Positions 15,999-22,807 of a DNA stretch of 38,646 nucleotides are shown piece by piece (position 1 is the stretch's first letter; each line of letters begins with the position of its first letter). Made by a program: the position numbers and the translations under genes. A model generated the notes under the pieces. The model made no database searches and was not told the origin of the DNA. It saw nothing but the letters and a program-made list of their open reading frames with translations. This stretch comes from a virus. The stretch is from IMG/VR virus record IMGVR_UViG_3300025324_000006, positions 1-38,646 of that record. One strand, written 5' to 3'.

Positions 15999-17456
15999 TC
16001 AGCCGAGCCGGAGCGGGTCACGGCGGGGGATGCTCTTGCTCCTCTGGCTCGGGTCAGCCTCCCCATACGCCAGGAGCGCCGTGGCGTCGCCATGGTCGGG
16101 CGACTGGCCCTGCTGCTTGCCGCCCCTGACCTCGCAGGCGGTCTTGTCGCCGCGCAGGAACCAGCGCCACTTAGGCAAGTCCGACAGGAGCGCCTGGGGC
16201 GCATCGTAGAGTTCGATGCGCTCCTCCTCGAACGCCAAGCGCAGGTTCCAGAGCATCTCGCTCGCAGCGTTGGCGAACCGCGCCGACCTTGGGGACCTGC
16301 CGCCCTTGAAGCCAAGGACCGGGTGGCCCTTCTCCCGCAAGCGGTCCACGACGCCCTTGCCGACCCCGTTCTCGTCCACGCTGACAGGCACGTTGCCGTC
16401 GCGCAGTTCCTCGTGGATGAGGTTGGCCGTGGCCATCGTGTCGGCGAACTTCCAAGCCTGCCAGCGCGTCACCTTGAGGCGTCGGCCCGGCCCCTTCCAG
16501 CCGTGCGCCAAGACGGTCTTGTCCATGCCGCCCTCCGCGATGTCGGCGCCGGCCTCCTTCCGCCACGCCTCCTCCTCGCCGGCGGGGGGGCGCCAGCCGC
16601 CCTTGCGCATCGAGCGCACCACCCACGACCACGGGATGAGTTGGTCCTCCGCCTGGTCGGGGAACACCGAGTCGTAAAGGACCTGAAACATGGTGGGCGC
16701 GAGTTCGCGCCGCTGCGTTTCCACCCACGCCACCGTGAGCCGGCCCTCCTTGATGGCTTGGTCGAGCGAGATGTCGATGCCGCGCCACGACGGGTCCGAG
16801 GAGTGGTCGGCCGCCGTGTTGTCGCGGTGCCACGGGTTGAACAGTTCGTAGACCTCCGAGTCGGGCGCGTCGCCGGCCATGCGCGAAATCTTGGCGTCAG
16901 CCTCGCGCGTGATGAGGCACGCCTCGTCCTTGACCGTGATGAAGGCGCCTTGGCCCATGGCGCGGTCGCTGTCGCCATGCGCGGAAATGACGGCGAGTTC
17001 CTTGCCGTCCGTGAACGTGAACTTGCGCTTGCTCCGCTCCTTCTTGATGGCCTCGATGTCCCTGCCGCCGGGGACATCCAATTTGTCGGCGAGGAGGGGC
17101 TGGCGGACGATGTTGCGGGCGACGCGGTCGCGGAAGATGCTGGCCTGCGTCTCCCGTGGCCCAATAACCTTGCACGTCAAGGGTCGCGGGTCGATGAGGA
17201 ACCGCACGCAGAGGCCATTAGCGAACGCCTCCGTCTTGCCGTAGCGCGTCGGGGCCTTGCACCAGGCGCGGGGGCCGATGCCGGTGATGGGCATGGTGTC
17301 CATGGGGAACGCGATGGCCTTGGCGATTTCCTCTTGGCCGGGCGTGAGGTCTTGGCCGAATAGGCCGTGGACGAGGGCGCCGACGTCCTCGTCCTCGATG
17401 AGGCGGTGCGTCCAGTCGTGGTCGAGGACCTCTGGCTTGGCGAGCAAGGGATTCAC
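15999..17456 (-). CDS. Terminase large subunit
   Basis: A 485-residue packaging motor with ATPase and nuclease domains. Walker A-like CKAPTRYGKTE lies at residues 66-76 and Walker B AFITVKDEA at 171-179 with the catalytic Glu. The RNase H-like nuclease part has DIAEGGMDKTV (305-315), VSVDENGVGKGVVDRL (358-373) and a late DHGDATALL aspartate. It cuts concatemeric DNA and drives it into the head through the portal. The start is GTG 17456, which overlaps the stop of a small upstream gene (GTGA). Upstream in-frame sequence is antisense noise. It is separated from the small terminase by spike-like and small genes. Confidence 0.93.
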   Translation of the reverse strand: MNPLLAKPEVLDHDWTHRLIEDEDVGALVHGLFGQDLTPGQEEIAKAIAFPMDTMPITGIGPRAWCKAPTRYGKTEAFANGLCVRFLIDPRPLTCKVIGPRETQASIFRDRVARNIVRQPLLADKLDVPGGRDIEAIKKERSKRKFTFTDGKELAVISAHGDSDRAMGQGAFITVKDEACLITREADAKISRMAGDAPDSEVYELFNPWHRDNTAADHSSDPSWRGIDISLDQAIKEGRLTVAWVETQRRELAPTMFQVLYDSVFPDQAEDQLIPWSWVVRSMRKGGWRPPAGEEEAWRKEAGADIAEGGMDKTVLAHGWKGPGRRLKVTRWQAWKFADTMATANLIHEELRDGNVPVSVDENGVGKGVVDRLREKGHPVLGFKGGRSPRSARFANAASEMLWNLRLAFEEERIELYDAPQALLSDLPKWRWFLRGDKTACEVRGGKQQGQSPDHGDATALLAYGEADPSQRSKSIPRRDPLRLG

Positions 17457-17587
17457 CGCATGGCCGCACGAGCAACGAGGACCTTGCTCCGCACGGCGTC
17501 GATGATGAAGTCGTCGGGGTCGAGCCAAGGCATTGCCTGGCAGATTCTCTCGACTTCGACGCGCAGCGCCACAGGCAGCATGGTCAT
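17453..17587 (-). CDS. Ribbon-helix-helix-like micro-protein, 44 residues
   Basis: This frame starts at ATG 17587 (MTMLPVALRVEVERICQAMP) and continues WLDPDDFIIDAVRSKVLVAR. That pattern (short strand with alternating hydrophobics, helix, turn, helix with AVR) matches a CopG/Arc-type ribbon-helix-helix fold. Its TGA overlaps the terminase GTG. Ribbon-helix-helix proteins bind DNA as dimers, so this could be a regulator or a DNA-recognition partner for packaging. It is similar in layout to the 45-residue protein at 30001-30138. Confidence 0.6.
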   Translation of the reverse strand: MTMLPVALRVEVERICQAMPWLDPDDFIIDAVRSKVLVARAAMR

Positions 17588-17590
17588 GCT

Positions 17591-17839
17591 TTACATCTCC
17601 TGGATGACCTGGGCCGCCGGCTCCTCGCCCGCAGGCGTGGCTTTGGGTGGGTCGCAGTTGGCGAGGCCCATGTCGCTCCCCACTCCATTCGGGTCGCCGA
17701 TGTAGGCGTTGACCCAATTGATGCCCGAGCCGCCAGCGACGAGGGCCGCATGGAACGCGCGGATGGCGTCCAGGACGGCCTGGTCGGCCACGAGGTCGCC
17801 GTCGTTCGTGCGTCCCGAGATGTTCAGCGCCCACCGCAT
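17591..17839 (-). CDS. Small protein, 82 residues, unknown
   Basis: An 82-residue frame between the beta-helix gene and the ribbon-helix-helix gene. The sequence begins MRWALNISGRTNDGDLVADQ and continues with a helix AVLDAIRAFHAALVAGG, then Asn/Gly/Pro-rich loops. It has no transmembrane segment or known motif. The TAA stop precedes the next ATG by 3 bp, supporting translation coupling. Confidence 0.55.
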   Translation of the reverse strand: MRWALNISGRTNDGDLVADQAVLDAIRAFHAALVAGGSGINWVNAYIGDPNGVGSDMGLANCDPPKATPAGEEPAAQVIQEM

Positions 17840-17877
17840 AGCCGAGGCACCGCGTCGGGCGTCTTGGAGTTACTGCT

Positions 17878-18810
17878 CTACGACGGCTGACCCGTCGACA
17901 AGCCGGCCGGGTGATGAACGCCCAACCAGGCCAAGTTGGCCGACACCAGGGACTGGCCAGGGTTCGCCCCGACATCCTCGGCGACCGGGACGTAGCCGCC
18001 CATGACGCGGCCGTTGTTGTTGGCATGGCCGTTGAGCAGGACGTAGTTGACCGGGTGGTCGCTGTCCTCGTTCGGGCCGAACATGTGGCCCAACAGGCGC
18101 AGGTCGCGGAACGTGAGGTCAGCGCCGCCGCCAGAGCCGACGGCCTCGGCGAAGTGGGCCGTCTTGATGTTGTGGCTCTCGCAGCGGAGGAAGCGGTGCT
18201 GGCCGCTGGCTCCCCGGTCGGTGCCCTGGAGCACGACGGCCTTGTCCGCGTAGGCCAGTTCGCAGTCCTCGAAGCGGGCGAAGTCGCCCTTGCCCTTGGA
18301 GTCGGCGTCAATCTCGGCGACGGTGCCGGGGCCGATGAGGAGCGCGGTGCCCGTCTCCATGCCGACGGTGTCCTGGGCGGCTTCCAACTTGGCGCGGGCG
18401 GCGGTGAAGCGGCGGCCGGTCACGGTGAGGGCCGTGCCGGTGCCGGTGGCTGCGACGCCGATGGCGTCCAGGCTGACGTCGTCGGCGTGGACGATGAGGC
18501 CGTCCGAGTCCTCGTCTTGGGGGGCGATGCTGACGCTGCCCATGGGGCCGGCGGCGTGCATCTCCAGTCCGCGCAGGTTGCGCGTGATGGTGAGGACCTC
18601 GTCGTAGTCGCCTGGCGCGATGTGGATGGCGTCGGCGCCCATGGCGTCGTCGGCGCTGATGGCCAGGTCGAGGGCGTCCTCGATGGTCTTGCCTGCGTTC
18701 TCCCAGGACAAGCCGTTCGCGGGCAGCGCCGTGGAGCCGGTCTTGACGAGGAGGTTGCGGCCCGGTCGGAGTGGTTGGAGGTTGCGGCTGCGCTGCTCGG
18801 GGGTGGCCAT
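17878..18810 (-). CDS. Right-handed beta-helix protein, likely tail spike or virion-attached adhesin
   Basis: A 310-residue protein with a repeating pattern of short strands and turns typical of pectate-lyase-like beta helices: ADAIHIAPGDYDEVLTI, LRGLEMHAAGPMGSVSI, DGLIVHADDVSLDAIGV, KAVVLQGTDRG, ADLTFRDLRLLGHMFG, VNYVLLNGHANNNGRVMGG. The N-terminus (NLLVKTGSTALPANGLSWENAGKTIEDALDLA) matches the start of many such proteins (a G-W-A-K-T-I-Q-A-A type motif). It would bind surface glycans or other receptors. ATG 18810 was chosen. The same frame continues upstream through the hexanucleotide array to a GTG at 19101, which would add a Val-Arg repeat. Location between the terminase subunits is unusual for a spike. 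Confidence 0.7.
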   Translation of the reverse strand: MATPEQRSRNLQPLRPGRNLLVKTGSTALPANGLSWENAGKTIEDALDLAISADDAMGADAIHIAPGDYDEVLTITRNLRGLEMHAAGPMGSVSIAPQDEDSDGLIVHADDVSLDAIGVAATGTGTALTVTGRRFTAARAKLEAAQDTVGMETGTALLIGPGTVAEIDADSKGKGDFARFEDCELAYADKAVVLQGTDRGASGQHRFLRCESHNIKTAHFAEAVGSGGGADLTFRDLRLLGHMFGPNEDSDHPVNYVLLNGHANNNGRVMGGYVPVAEDVGANPGQSLVSANLAWLGVHHPAGLSTGQPS

Positions 18811-18866
18811 GGTGACGCCTCGATGTGACGAGCCGGCGGGTCGGCTTAAGCGCGTCGTATTGCTTA

Positions 18867-19088
18867 GGACCCGGACCTGGACCAGGACCCGGACCTGGAC
18901 CTGGACCAGGACACGGACCCGGACACGGACCTGGACACGGACCTGGACCCGGACCTGGACCAGGACACGGACCCGGACACGGACCTGGACACGGACCTGG
19001 ACACGGACCTGGACACGGACCTGGACACGGACCTGGACCCGGACCTGGACACGGACCTGGACCAGGACACGGACCCGGACACGGACCC
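18867..19088. repeat. Hexanucleotide array: 37 uninterrupted copies of GGACNN
   Basis: Thirty-seven consecutive six-base units of the form GGACNN, with NN being CT (13 copies), AC (12), CC (8) or CA (4), and no indels. A four-unit block (CA, AC, CC, AC) recurs three times, at units 7-10, 16-19 and 33-36. CT and AC alternate in units 20-28. The array lies between the stop of the 122-residue gene (19147) and the ATG of the beta-helix gene (18810). Several frames are open across it (Gly-Pro/His on plus; Val-Arg/Gln/Leu, Pro-Gly/Cys and Ser-x on minus). The 336-bp gap otherwise holds only short flanks without genes or clear promoter. Confidence 0.95.
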
Positions 19089-19146
19089 GTAGATTCCCCA
19101 CACCGCGCGTTCATTGGCAGCGGCGAGCAAGGTGGCGTTCGCCATG

Positions 19147-19515
19147 CTACACCTTGCACTCGCAGCAGTCCACGATGGCGCCGCGCGCCACGATGACGCG
19201 GCCCATCGGCTCGATGACGGTGGCCTTGCCGGACTTGAGGAAGGCGGCGAGGTCGCCCGTGTCGAACACGGTGCTCGCGCCTTCGAGGACGAGTTCCTGG
19301 GTGCCGACGAGGGCCAACTTGCCGACGAGGTGATAGGTGGCTTGGCGGATGTAGACGCCCTTGCCGATGAGGGCGACGTAGGGGTCGGCTCCGTAGAGGG
19401 CCTCTGACGGCGTCGCAGCGGACGGGGTGCCGCCGATGCCTGAGATGAGGGCATTGAGTTCGTTCTTCTGCTTGATGATGGCCTGGATGGCGGCCTGGGC
19501 GTCTTTCAGTTCCAT
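19147..19515 (-). CDS. Small protein, 122 residues, with own leader; unknown function
   Basis: The frame starts at ATG 19515 with a helix (MELKDAQAAIQAIIKQKNEL), then VALIGKGVYIRQATYHLVGKLALVGTQELVLEGASTVFDTGDLAAFLKSGKATVIEPMGRVIVARGAIVDCC. The second half is rich in short strands, like small beta-rich virion or SH3-like proteins, and ends in CCECKV. It heads a transcript with the shared hairpin leader (19517-19570). The next gene downstream, across the hexamer array, is the beta-helix gene. I do not recognise a family. Confidence 0.75.
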   Translation of the reverse strand: MELKDAQAAIQAIIKQKNELNALISGIGGTPSAATPSEALYGADPYVALIGKGVYIRQATYHLVGKLALVGTQELVLEGASTVFDTGDLAAFLKSGKATVIEPMGRVIVARGAIVDCCECKV

Positions 19516-19516
19516 G

Positions 19517-19570
19517 GTGTGTCTCTTGCCCGTTGCTGGGCAAGACCGTGTTAGGCGTGGCATATATTTA
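19517..19570 (-). promoter_or_regulatory. Promoter/leader element, copy B, with hairpin
   Basis: On the minus strand TAAATATAT (19562-19570) is followed by GCCACGCC, TAACACGG, a hairpin TCTTGCCC-AGCAAC-GGGCAAGA (19524-19545) and ACACACC before the ATG at 19515. Bases 19517-19555 (39 bp) are identical to 27206-27244 before another gene. The two loci should share transcription and translation control. Confidence 0.75.
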
Positions 19571-19573
19571 GAG

Positions 19574-20266
19574 TTAAGCCGAGGATGGCACCGGCTCGAC
19601 CACTGGAGGAGTGGCGTCATGGCTCGGTGCATCCGTCCCCTCCGGTGAGGCCTGTGAGCGTCGGCGCAGCCGCTCGGCGTAAGCGGAGCGCAGGTCGTCC
19701 ACGATGACGCCATGGCTGACGTGGACGTGGTCCGTCTCGACGCCACGCGCCAGGCGTTCCAGTTCGGCGGCCGACTTGAAGGCGGGCATGACCTCCTTGA
19801 TGAGGACGGCCCACGCCATCGGCGAGAGGTCCTGGAGTTCATCCAGGCTCCGGCCGCTCTGCTTCTCCAATGCCTCGAAGATAGGGCGCAGCCCCGCTTG
19901 AACCGTCATGGCGTCGCGGGCCTGGCGCTCGGCCATCTTGACCACTTCGGCCTCCTGCGCGGCTCGGCGCTTGTTGTCGAGGTGGCGGTCCCACTCGACG
20001 GTGCGGCGAACCCACGACCAGGTGCTCGACCATTCCTCCAGCACGCGGTCATAGCCCGCGACTTTGCCGAGCGCCTCCCGCGTCGCCTCCAGGGTGCGGG
20101 CGGTGCCGGCGTCCCGGTAGGTCTTAAAGGCTTCCCAGGCGACGTCGCTTTCGCCGTCTTGACGGTAGAAGATTGGACTGATGAGGGGTTTGCGGTCCAC
20201 TGGAAGTCCATGGGTGTATAGGTGGTTTGGGCTTATGTAGTTGCCACGAGCGGCGTTTTGCTCCAT
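19574..20266 (-). CDS. Terminase small subunit (probable)
   Basis: About 230 residues. The sequence reads DVAWEAFKTYRDAGTARTLE, VAGYDRVLEEWSSTWSWVRR and TVEWDRHLDNKRRAAQEAEVVKM. This matches small terminases in which a DNA-binding helix-turn-helix (YRD.G..RTLE....LG) is followed by W...W.WV.R...WD..LD. A helical oligomerisation region and an acidic Pro-rich tail (SQASPEGTDAPSHDATPP) follow. It binds viral DNA and hands it to the large subunit. ATG 20266 overlaps the end of the DHH gene by 34 bp. A later GTG is possible. Confidence 0.75.
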   Translation of the reverse strand: MEQNAARGNYISPNHLYTHGLPVDRKPLISPIFYRQDGESDVAWEAFKTYRDAGTARTLEATREALGKVAGYDRVLEEWSSTWSWVRRTVEWDRHLDNKRRAAQEAEVVKMAERQARDAMTVQAGLRPIFEALEKQSGRSLDELQDLSPMAWAVLIKEVMPAFKSAAELERLARGVETDHVHVSHGVIVDDLRSAYAERLRRRSQASPEGTDAPSHDATPPVVEPVPSSA

Positions 20267-21096
20267 GGGAGTTGGTCGACGTTGGCGCCCGAAGCGTTCC
20301 GGTGGCCACCCCCGCCGAAGGTCTTGGCGATGCTTGAGCAGTCCAGGTCGCCGACGGTGCGGAACGACAACGCCCACTTGCCCGTCGCAGACATGTAGTA
20401 GGTGATGCCCAAGGCAGGGCGCCCCTGGTCGGCGTTCTTCTTCGCCAACACGTTCGCCACGTCGGAGCACAGGAAGAAGGGCACGTTGCTCGCCCAACAG
20501 ACCGTCCCATCGGGCAGGGTGACCTCATGTGCGAACTCGACGCTCTGCGCGACTTGGATGGTCTTGAAGCGCGAGATGGCCACGCCCTCCGCGAGCAAGG
20601 AGCCGGGGTCAGCCAGGGCGAGAAGGCCCGTGACCTCGACGGTCGAAGGGAACGACCGGACGGCCTCCATGAGGTGCTTGGTGTCGCGCAGGGCGAACCG
20701 CCAGAGGTCGTTGTCCTCGACCGTGTTGACGAGCCACGGACGGGCCTGGCCGACGTGGAAGTGGTCCCACGCGATGCCGGCGCCAGAGCGGTTCATGTCG
20801 AACACGACCATCAGGTTCGGAGCCTCCAAGCCCGCGAGGTCGGCTTGCGCGGTCTTGTGGTGGTCGAGGACCGTGACCGTGCGCGCCTCGGCAAGCATCT
20901 TGTCGAGGTCGGCGCGGACAGGGCAGATGTCCACGAACACGACGTCGCGGCCTTGGAGGTCGGCGAGAGGGAATGGCTTGCCGTGCATGGCGGGCCGCAG
21001 TTCGGCGTCGGGGTGGGCCTGGACGACGGCCCAGGCGGCAGTCATTCCGTCGTTGCATGGCGTGTGGTGGATGACCACGAGGGGGGTGTCTGGCAT
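20233..21096 (-). CDS. DHH/DHHA1-family phosphoesterase
   Basis: A 287-residue member of the DHH superfamily, which hydrolyses oligonucleotides or cyclic dinucleotides with two Mn ions. Motifs: HHTPCNDGMTAAW (10-22) as motif I, VFVDICPV (53-60) as motif II, LDHHKTAQ (77-84) as the DHH motif, SGAGIAW and NTVEDNDLW as motif IV region, and a C-terminal FGGGGHRNASG that is diagnostic of the DHHA1 RNA-binding domain. It could degrade nanoRNA or a signalling nucleotide such as c-di-AMP or a CBASS-type messenger, which is inference. ATG 21096 has AGGTCACACC before it and a GCAA-loop hairpin at 21107-21120. Confidence 0.9.
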   Translation of the reverse strand: MPDTPLVVIHHTPCNDGMTAAWAVVQAHPDAELRPAMHGKPFPLADLQGRDVVFVDICPVRADLDKMLAEARTVTVLDHHKTAQADLAGLEAPNLMVVFDMNRSGAGIAWDHFHVGQARPWLVNTVEDNDLWRFALRDTKHLMEAVRSFPSTVEVTGLLALADPGSLLAEGVAISRFKTIQVAQSVEFAHEVTLPDGTVCWASNVPFFLCSDVANVLAKKNADQGRPALGITYYMSATGKWALSFRTVGDLDCSSIAKTFGGGGHRNASGANVDQLPWSKTPLVATT

Positions 21097-21106
21097 GGTG
21101 TGACCT

Positions 21107-21120
21107 TCCCCTTGCGGGGA
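21107..21120 (-). promoter_or_regulatory. Leader hairpin TCCCC-GCAA-GGGGA before the DHH gene
   Basis: A perfect 5-bp stem closed by a GCAA (GNRA) tetraloop lies 10 bp before the DHH ATG and immediately after a tRNA-like segment. The same loop occurs in hairpins before the genes starting at 19515, 27202 and 30377, also followed by a CACACC motif. It may affect mRNA stability or serve as a protein-binding site. Confidence 0.6.
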
Positions 21121-21189
21121 GTGCCAGGCCGAGAGTCGAACTCGGACCATCCCCTCATGGCGGAGGACGAACCAGCCGTGGTCCTGGCG
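21121..21189 (-). other. tRNA-like element, possibly degenerate tRNA-Met(CAT)
   Basis: On the minus strand this 69-base segment has a tRNA-like layout. It has a 6-bp acceptor stem (GCCAGG/CCTGGC), a short D-like stem ACG/CGT with a GG-containing loop, an anticodon-like arm CCTCC-GCCATGA-GGGGA with CAT at the anticodon place, and a perfect T arm CCGAG-TTCGACT-CTCGG. Faults: a C instead of T before the anticodon, a mismatch in the anticodon stem, a first acceptor pair that does not match, and no encoded CCA. It may be a decayed tRNA gene, a tRNA mimic or a processing signal for the DHH mRNA. Confidence 0.45.
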
Positions 21190-21273
21190 TTTGGCCGCGC
21201 GGCGGCGCGGAGCCGACGGGCGGGGGAAGGAGGGGAGGAAGGGGGTGCAGGGGGAAACCTGGGAACCAGGGGG

Positions 21274-21435
21274 TCAACCGGCGAGAGCCTTCTCGTTGCG
21301 CTTCTCCGCGTCCGCCTCACAGACGTCGCCCTCGGGGCCGCTGAACGCGCAAGCGCCACAGACCGGCTTCTTGCAGTCCAGGCACGGCGTCGTCGGCAGG
21401 TCGGACTCGCCGCAGGTCACGCACTTCTCCGGCAT
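21274..21435 (-). CDS. Zinc-finger micro-protein, 53 residues
   Basis: The frame encodes MPEKCVTCGESDLPTTPCLD followed by CKKPVCGACAFSGPEGDVCE and a charged end. Cys spacing (C..C.........C..C....C..C) fits a B-box- or RING-like cross-brace holding two zincs. ATG 21435 is 2 bp after the preceding TGA (TGACGATG), so it is coupled. It ends before a pyrimidine-rich (minus strand) stretch at about 21210-21270 and the tRNA-like element. Its partner is unknown. Confidence 0.7.
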   Translation of the reverse strand: MPEKCVTCGESDLPTTPCLDCKKPVCGACAFSGPEGDVCEADAEKRNEKALAG

Positions 21436-21437
21436 CG

Positions 21438-22382
21438 TCACACCTCGCAGGTCGTCTCGCCGTCCTCTGGGTCGGCATCATAGTCCGGGTCGTTGTGCTC
21501 ATCGAACCAGTCCACGAACCGCTTGTAGAGGTCGGGGTTCTTCTCGGCGATGGCCTTGAGGTGCGGGCTACCGTCGGGGAGGACTTCGAGGTCGTCGTCC
21601 TCGCCTTCGGCGACGCGGATGCCGCTGGCCTCGCAGAGTTCCCGCAGGAGGTCTTGCCCGACTTTCTCGCCCTCCTTGCCCTCGCCGACGCCGGAGTGCA
21701 TGTCGTTCCAGATGTCCGGCCACCAGTCGTCGGGGCCGATGCCGTCAGCCTGGAAGCCGCAGGTCGTGGAGCAAACCAGTTGGCTCCGGCGCTCGTTCGC
21801 CTGCTTGATGGCGTCCTCGACCTGATGGTGCGCGAAGCACTTGTCGATGACCTTGTCGCAGCCATCGCGCCGGCAGCGGAGTTTGAAGCCCCAGAGGCCG
21901 TCGTCGCGGATGGCGACGCCTGCCGTGACCATCCGGGCGTGGACGTCAGTGGAGACGCTCGGGACGGCGAGGCGGCCTTCCCGCCATGCCTGGAGGGTGG
22001 CGCGGATGTGGTCCTCTGCGCCGGTCGGCTCGTCCACGACGGACGGTTTCTCGGCGTCGTCGCGCAGGACGCGGCGCTGGCGGCGGTTGTAGTGGACCTC
22101 GATGCGCGCCGGCTCCCACTCGTTGTTCGGCTGGCACACGATGGCATCGTAGACGCCCTTGCCATCCTTTAGGAAGGCCGCGAGGCGGGCGATGGGGCGC
22201 CGGTCCCTTGCGTCCGTCTGGCCCGGCGCGGCCTTCATGCGCCAGGCTTCCCAGCGTTCGAGGCGGACGTCGGCTTCCTCGCTGACGTGGCCGCCGTCGA
22301 CGGCGTCGTGCTCGTTGCGGGTGCGTGTCTCTTTGAACGAGAGCGATGCCGCCCAGGTTCGGTCGTCGGGTTGCATGTTCAC
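21438..22382 (-). CDS. Accessory protein with Cys/His cluster, 314 residues; unknown
   Basis: The protein starts at GTG 22382, overlapping the previous stop (GTGA). The N-terminal 130 residues are hydrophilic, with a VYDAIVCQPNNEWEPARIEVHYNRRQRRV strand pair. The centre contains LRCRRDGCDKVIDKCFAHHQVEDAIKQANERRSQLVCSTTC, where C.....C....C..HH and C...C could form a zinc site. The C-terminal third is strongly acidic (GEDDDLEVLPD, DPDYDADPEDGETTC). No named family is recognised. A DNA mimic or host-takeover protein is possible because of the acidity, but that is speculation. Confidence 0.65.
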   Translation of the reverse strand: MNMQPDDRTWAASLSFKETRTRNEHDAVDGGHVSEEADVRLERWEAWRMKAAPGQTDARDRRPIARLAAFLKDGKGVYDAIVCQPNNEWEPARIEVHYNRRQRRVLRDDAEKPSVVDEPTGAEDHIRATLQAWREGRLAVPSVSTDVHARMVTAGVAIRDDGLWGFKLRCRRDGCDKVIDKCFAHHQVEDAIKQANERRSQLVCSTTCGFQADGIGPDDWWPDIWNDMHSGVGEGKEGEKVGQDLLRELCEASGIRVAEGEDDDLEVLPDGSPHLKAIAEKNPDLYKRFVDWFDEHNDPDYDADPEDGETTCEV

Positions 22383-22807
22383 GCGCTCCGGTCAGTTCTG
22401 GATGCTGATGCCGTCGCCGTGCTGGACGTTGTCGGCCTTACCGCGATGCCAGCAGCGACCGGCGGGGTGTGGAGCAGGCTGACCGGGTAGGACTTGACGG
22501 TGCCCTTGCCGACTTGGACGTGGAGGGCAAGGTCAAAGCCGACGCGGATGGGCACGCGCTCCTCATGGTCGAGCACCTTGGCGACGACGACGTCGCCGCC
22601 GTGGTTGTTGAGGGCCTCCTGGGCGTCGATGATGAGGCGCTCGTAGGCCCGCGCGAGGGCGCCCAGGCGTGAGCCGGGGACGCGGAGTTCAGCACGGACC
22701 TTCTCGGTGAAGGCGCGGTCCTTCGCGGCGAGGACCTTGATGCGAGGTTCGGGCTTGGCCTTCTCGGCGGCCGGGGCTGGCGTGGCTGGTTCTGGGTCGG
22801 GCGTCAT
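22379..22807 (-). CDS. Accessory protein, 142 residues; unknown
   Basis: ATG 22807 overlaps the preceding stop (ATGA) and the TGA overlaps the next GTG. The N-terminus is Pro/Ala/Glu-rich and disordered. The central part (DRAFTEKVRAELRVPGSRLGALARAYERLIIDAQEALNN) is a long helix, and the following VRVGFDLALHVQVGKGTVKSYPVSLLHTP has strands. The helix and DNA-facing Arg residues would suit a nucleic-acid-binding protein, but no family can be named. A short CACACC motif precedes the ATG. Confidence 0.6.
   Translation of the reverse strand: MTPDPEPATPAPAAEKAKPEPRIKVLAAKDRAFTEKVRAELRVPGSRLGALARAYERLIIDAQEALNNHGGDVVVAKVLDHEERVPIRVGFDLALHVQVGKGTVKSYPVSLLHTPPVAAGIAVRPTTSSTATASASRTDRSA

Noticed and set aside
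15669-17363. A 564-codon plus-strand open frame
   Set aside because: It is the antisense of the large terminase and the genes around it. The minus strand carries clear Walker and nuclease motifs, and the plus frame is an effect of GC-rich codon use.
18867-19088. Hexamer array as a CRISPR array
   Set aside because: Units are 6 bp without spacers and no cas genes are present.
19101-19114. Upstream starts (GTG 19101, ATG 19114) that would translate the array into the spike or another frame
   Set aside because: The ATG 19114 frame runs into antisense-like noise after the array. The GTG 19101 frame is in phase with the spike but adds a Val-Arg repeat unlike any known spike N-terminus and lacks a ribosome binding site. 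ATG 18810 is preferred.
18825-19196. Plus-strand Gly-Pro/Gly-His protein across the array (123 codons)
   Set aside because: It has no ribosome binding site, is on the opposite strand to its neighbours and its flanks look like noise. It is kept only as a hypothesis in the array finding.
21190-21273. Pyrimidine-rich stretch (minus strand) as a terminator
   Set aside because: It has C-rich runs but no T tract and only a weak CCTGG...CCAGG pairing. The evidence is too thin to list it as a terminator.
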